Source of the DNA: Planctomycetota bacterium
GTDB taxonomy: Bacteria > Planctomycetota > Planctomycetia > Pirellulales > Pirellulaceae
Direction: 5' to 3'
DNA: 7,761 bases
Assembly: GCA_019347795.1 (NCBI GenBank)
Contig: JAHWKS010000223.1
Span: forward strand, 1 to 7,761
Shown here in pieces: positions 6,906-7,761 of this stretch. The notes under the pieces were generated by a model. That model had not been told where the DNA came from and searched no databases. It worked only from the letters and a program-made list of their open reading frames with translations. The first letter of the stretch is position 1. Every line of letters starts with the position of its first letter. The position numbers and the translations under genes were made by a program.

Positions 6906-7655
6906 TCAGATCGCCTCTCTGCCTTTCGTCCCGGCATCCAGCACTCGCCTCCAGCGGCGCGGCAGCACGGCGTACGCCGTCTCGTATGAGGCCTCCAGCG
7001 GGACCTCGACGTATCGGCCAGGCGCCAGGAAAAGCGGCATTTCGGGCAATGCGTCACCGACTGCCAGCGGCTCAATGTAGGCCCGCGTCGTCCGATCGCA
7101 CTCATAGGCGACGAGCGTGAGCGGCTTGTCGGCCGGCAACTGAAAGGAGTCTTCTTGCACGTGCTCCCAGATGGCGGCGTGGACTCCCTGCGGGTCGCGT
7201 GGGCCGGGCGGAAGCGGATCGACGATCAACAAGTGAATCCGGTGCTCCAAAAACTCGCACGCCTTCTCCACCAGGGCCGCGAAGGCGTAGCGCGTGGACT
7301 TGTTCCCCGGCGAGATGATCTCCACAATCGCCACGATTCGATCGCCGCTCACGTGACGCACGGCGACCGAGCTCTTCTTTCTTCGGTAAAACTCGCCGTC
7401 GCTCTCGGCGGTGAAGCGAGTTTGCGGCCGCGACTGGACGGCCACGCCGCCTTCGCGGGTCTCGTCGCCGGCCGACGCTTCATCTTGCAGCGTAAGCACG
7501 TCGGGACCAAAGCCTGCGGCAACCTGTTCGGGCAAGGCGTAATAATCTTCGGGAAGAATTCCGGTATTCAAGAGGTCGCTGATTGCAGAGATCCAGCGGT
7601 GATGAAAGGCATGAAAGATTCCAGCCTCCACCCGCGTCCAATCGTGCATCGGCAT
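6906..7655 (-). CDS. DUF4058 family protein, intact copy
   Basis: This 249-residue protein is of unknown function. The start at ATG 7653-7655 is fixed by a strong ribosome binding site and by the family opening MPMHDWTRVEAGIFHAFHH. Conserved blocks are GPDVLTLQ (50-57), FYRRKKSSVAVRH (89-101), VEIISPGNKS (111-120), HLLIVD (141-146), RDPQGVHAAIW (153-163) and LPRRWRRVL (231-239). There is no signal peptide or membrane segment, so it should be cytoplasmic. The length fits the family. The PD pair at 51-52 followed by E112 in E-I-I-S-P recalls the Uma2-type PD-(D/E)XK fold. That link is my inference and no catalysis is shown. It is the paralogue of the broken copy at 1171-1901. Its stop lies 23 bp from the convergent operon end, with no clear terminator between them. 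Confidence 0.9.
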   Translation of the reverse strand: MPMHDWTRVEAGIFHAFHHRWISAISDLLNTGILPEDYYALPEQVAAGFGPDVLTLQDEASAGDETREGGVAVQSRPQTRFTAESDGEFYRRKKSSVAVRHVSGDRIVAIVEIISPGNKSTRYAFAALVEKACEFLEHRIHLLIVDPLPPGPRDPQGVHAAIWEHVQEDSFQLPADKPLTLVAYECDRTTRAYIEPLAVGDALPEMPLFLAPGRYVEVPLEASYETAYAVLPRRWRRVLDAGTKGREAI

Positions 7656-7661
7656 GACAAT

Positions 7662-7670
7662 ATCACCTCC
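7662..7670 (-). promoter_or_regulatory. Near-perfect Shine-Dalgarno of DUF4058 copy 2
   Basis: On the minus strand this reads GGAGGTGAT, nine consecutive bases complementary to the 16S rRNA 3' end, a few bases before the ATG at 7655. The broken copy has a related but weaker leader (GGGTGAT, then GTCATG). A weak -10-like TACTAT lies further upstream at 7701-7706 on the minus strand without a recognisable -35. Confidence 0.8.
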
Positions 7671-7712
7671 ACAAATTCGCCCTAAGGACCGTTCGAGTAA
7701 ATAGTATCCTTC

Positions 7713-7731
7713 ACCTCCCCTGTGGGGAGGT
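7713..7731. repeat. Palindromic REP-like element at window edge
   Basis: Perfect 8-bp arms ACCTCCCC and GGGGAGGT enclose a TGT loop. They are followed by a G-rich stretch with runs at 7749-7751, 7753-7756 and 7758-7761 that continues off the window. Compact C/G-tract palindromes of this look are typical of dispersed intergenic repeats in GC-rich genomes. It lies 58 bp upstream of the DUF4058 start codon, where a -35 box would be expected, so an effect on transcription is possible. The repeat family cannot be confirmed from one copy. Confidence 0.5.
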
Positions 7732-7761
7732 CGGACGCGGTAGCGGCCGGGTGGGGCGGGG

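Noticed and set aside
1171..7655. Composite transposon bounded by the two DUF4058 copies
   Set aside because: No transposase, terminal inverted repeats or target-site duplications are visible; the flanks are ordinary paralogues.

Overview
The window is GC-rich (GC third positions throughout). Its gene content suggests a planctomycete, probably of the Pirellulales type: paralogous short DUF4058 proteins, a SWIM zinc-finger protein with a histone-like tail, and a three-gene ABC-2 export operon whose permease and third gene look lineage-specific. This placement rests on remembered family distributions and no search was run.

Layout. Positions 169-1116 (+) encode a SWIM zinc-finger protein with an AT hook and a Lys/Ala/Arg-rich tail, preceded by a strong Shine-Dalgarno sequence. 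A hairpin (1139-1163) separates it from a convergent DUF4058 gene (1171-1901, minus) that is split by a one-base deletion near 1588-1589. A divergent intergenic region (1902-2257) follows. It holds a perfect minus-strand -10 box, a plus-strand promoter candidate, a tandem 8-bp repeat and an imperfect inverted repeat. Next comes a tightly packed plus-strand operon: ABC ATPase (2258-3199), a 9-bp gap, ABC-2 permease with a large extracytoplasmic domain (3209-5083), an ATGA overlap, and a membrane-anchored TPR-like protein with an acidic tail (5080-6882). Only 23 bp beyond, an intact DUF4058 paralogue (6906-7655, minus) converges on it. The last ~100 bp hold its leader, with a near-ideal ribosome binding site, and a palindromic REP-like element that runs off the window.

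How the genes work together. The ATPase, permease and TPR-like protein very probably form one machine. The ATPase would energise the permease. The ~250-residue outer domain of the permease, which carries a His/Asp/Gly-rich metal-site-like module, and the anchored third protein would then act on the outer face of the cytoplasmic membrane. The substrate cannot be read from the sequence. The two DUF4058 genes lie in direct orientation either side of the operon and share parts of their leader, so they look like a gene duplication with one copy decaying. The SWIM gene appears to be independently transcribed.

The best candidates for something undescribed are the ABC-2/TPR operon, with its unusual outer-domain placement and His-box module, and the DUF4058 pair, whose PD and E-x-x-S-P motifs recall the Uma2/PD-(D/E)XK fold.
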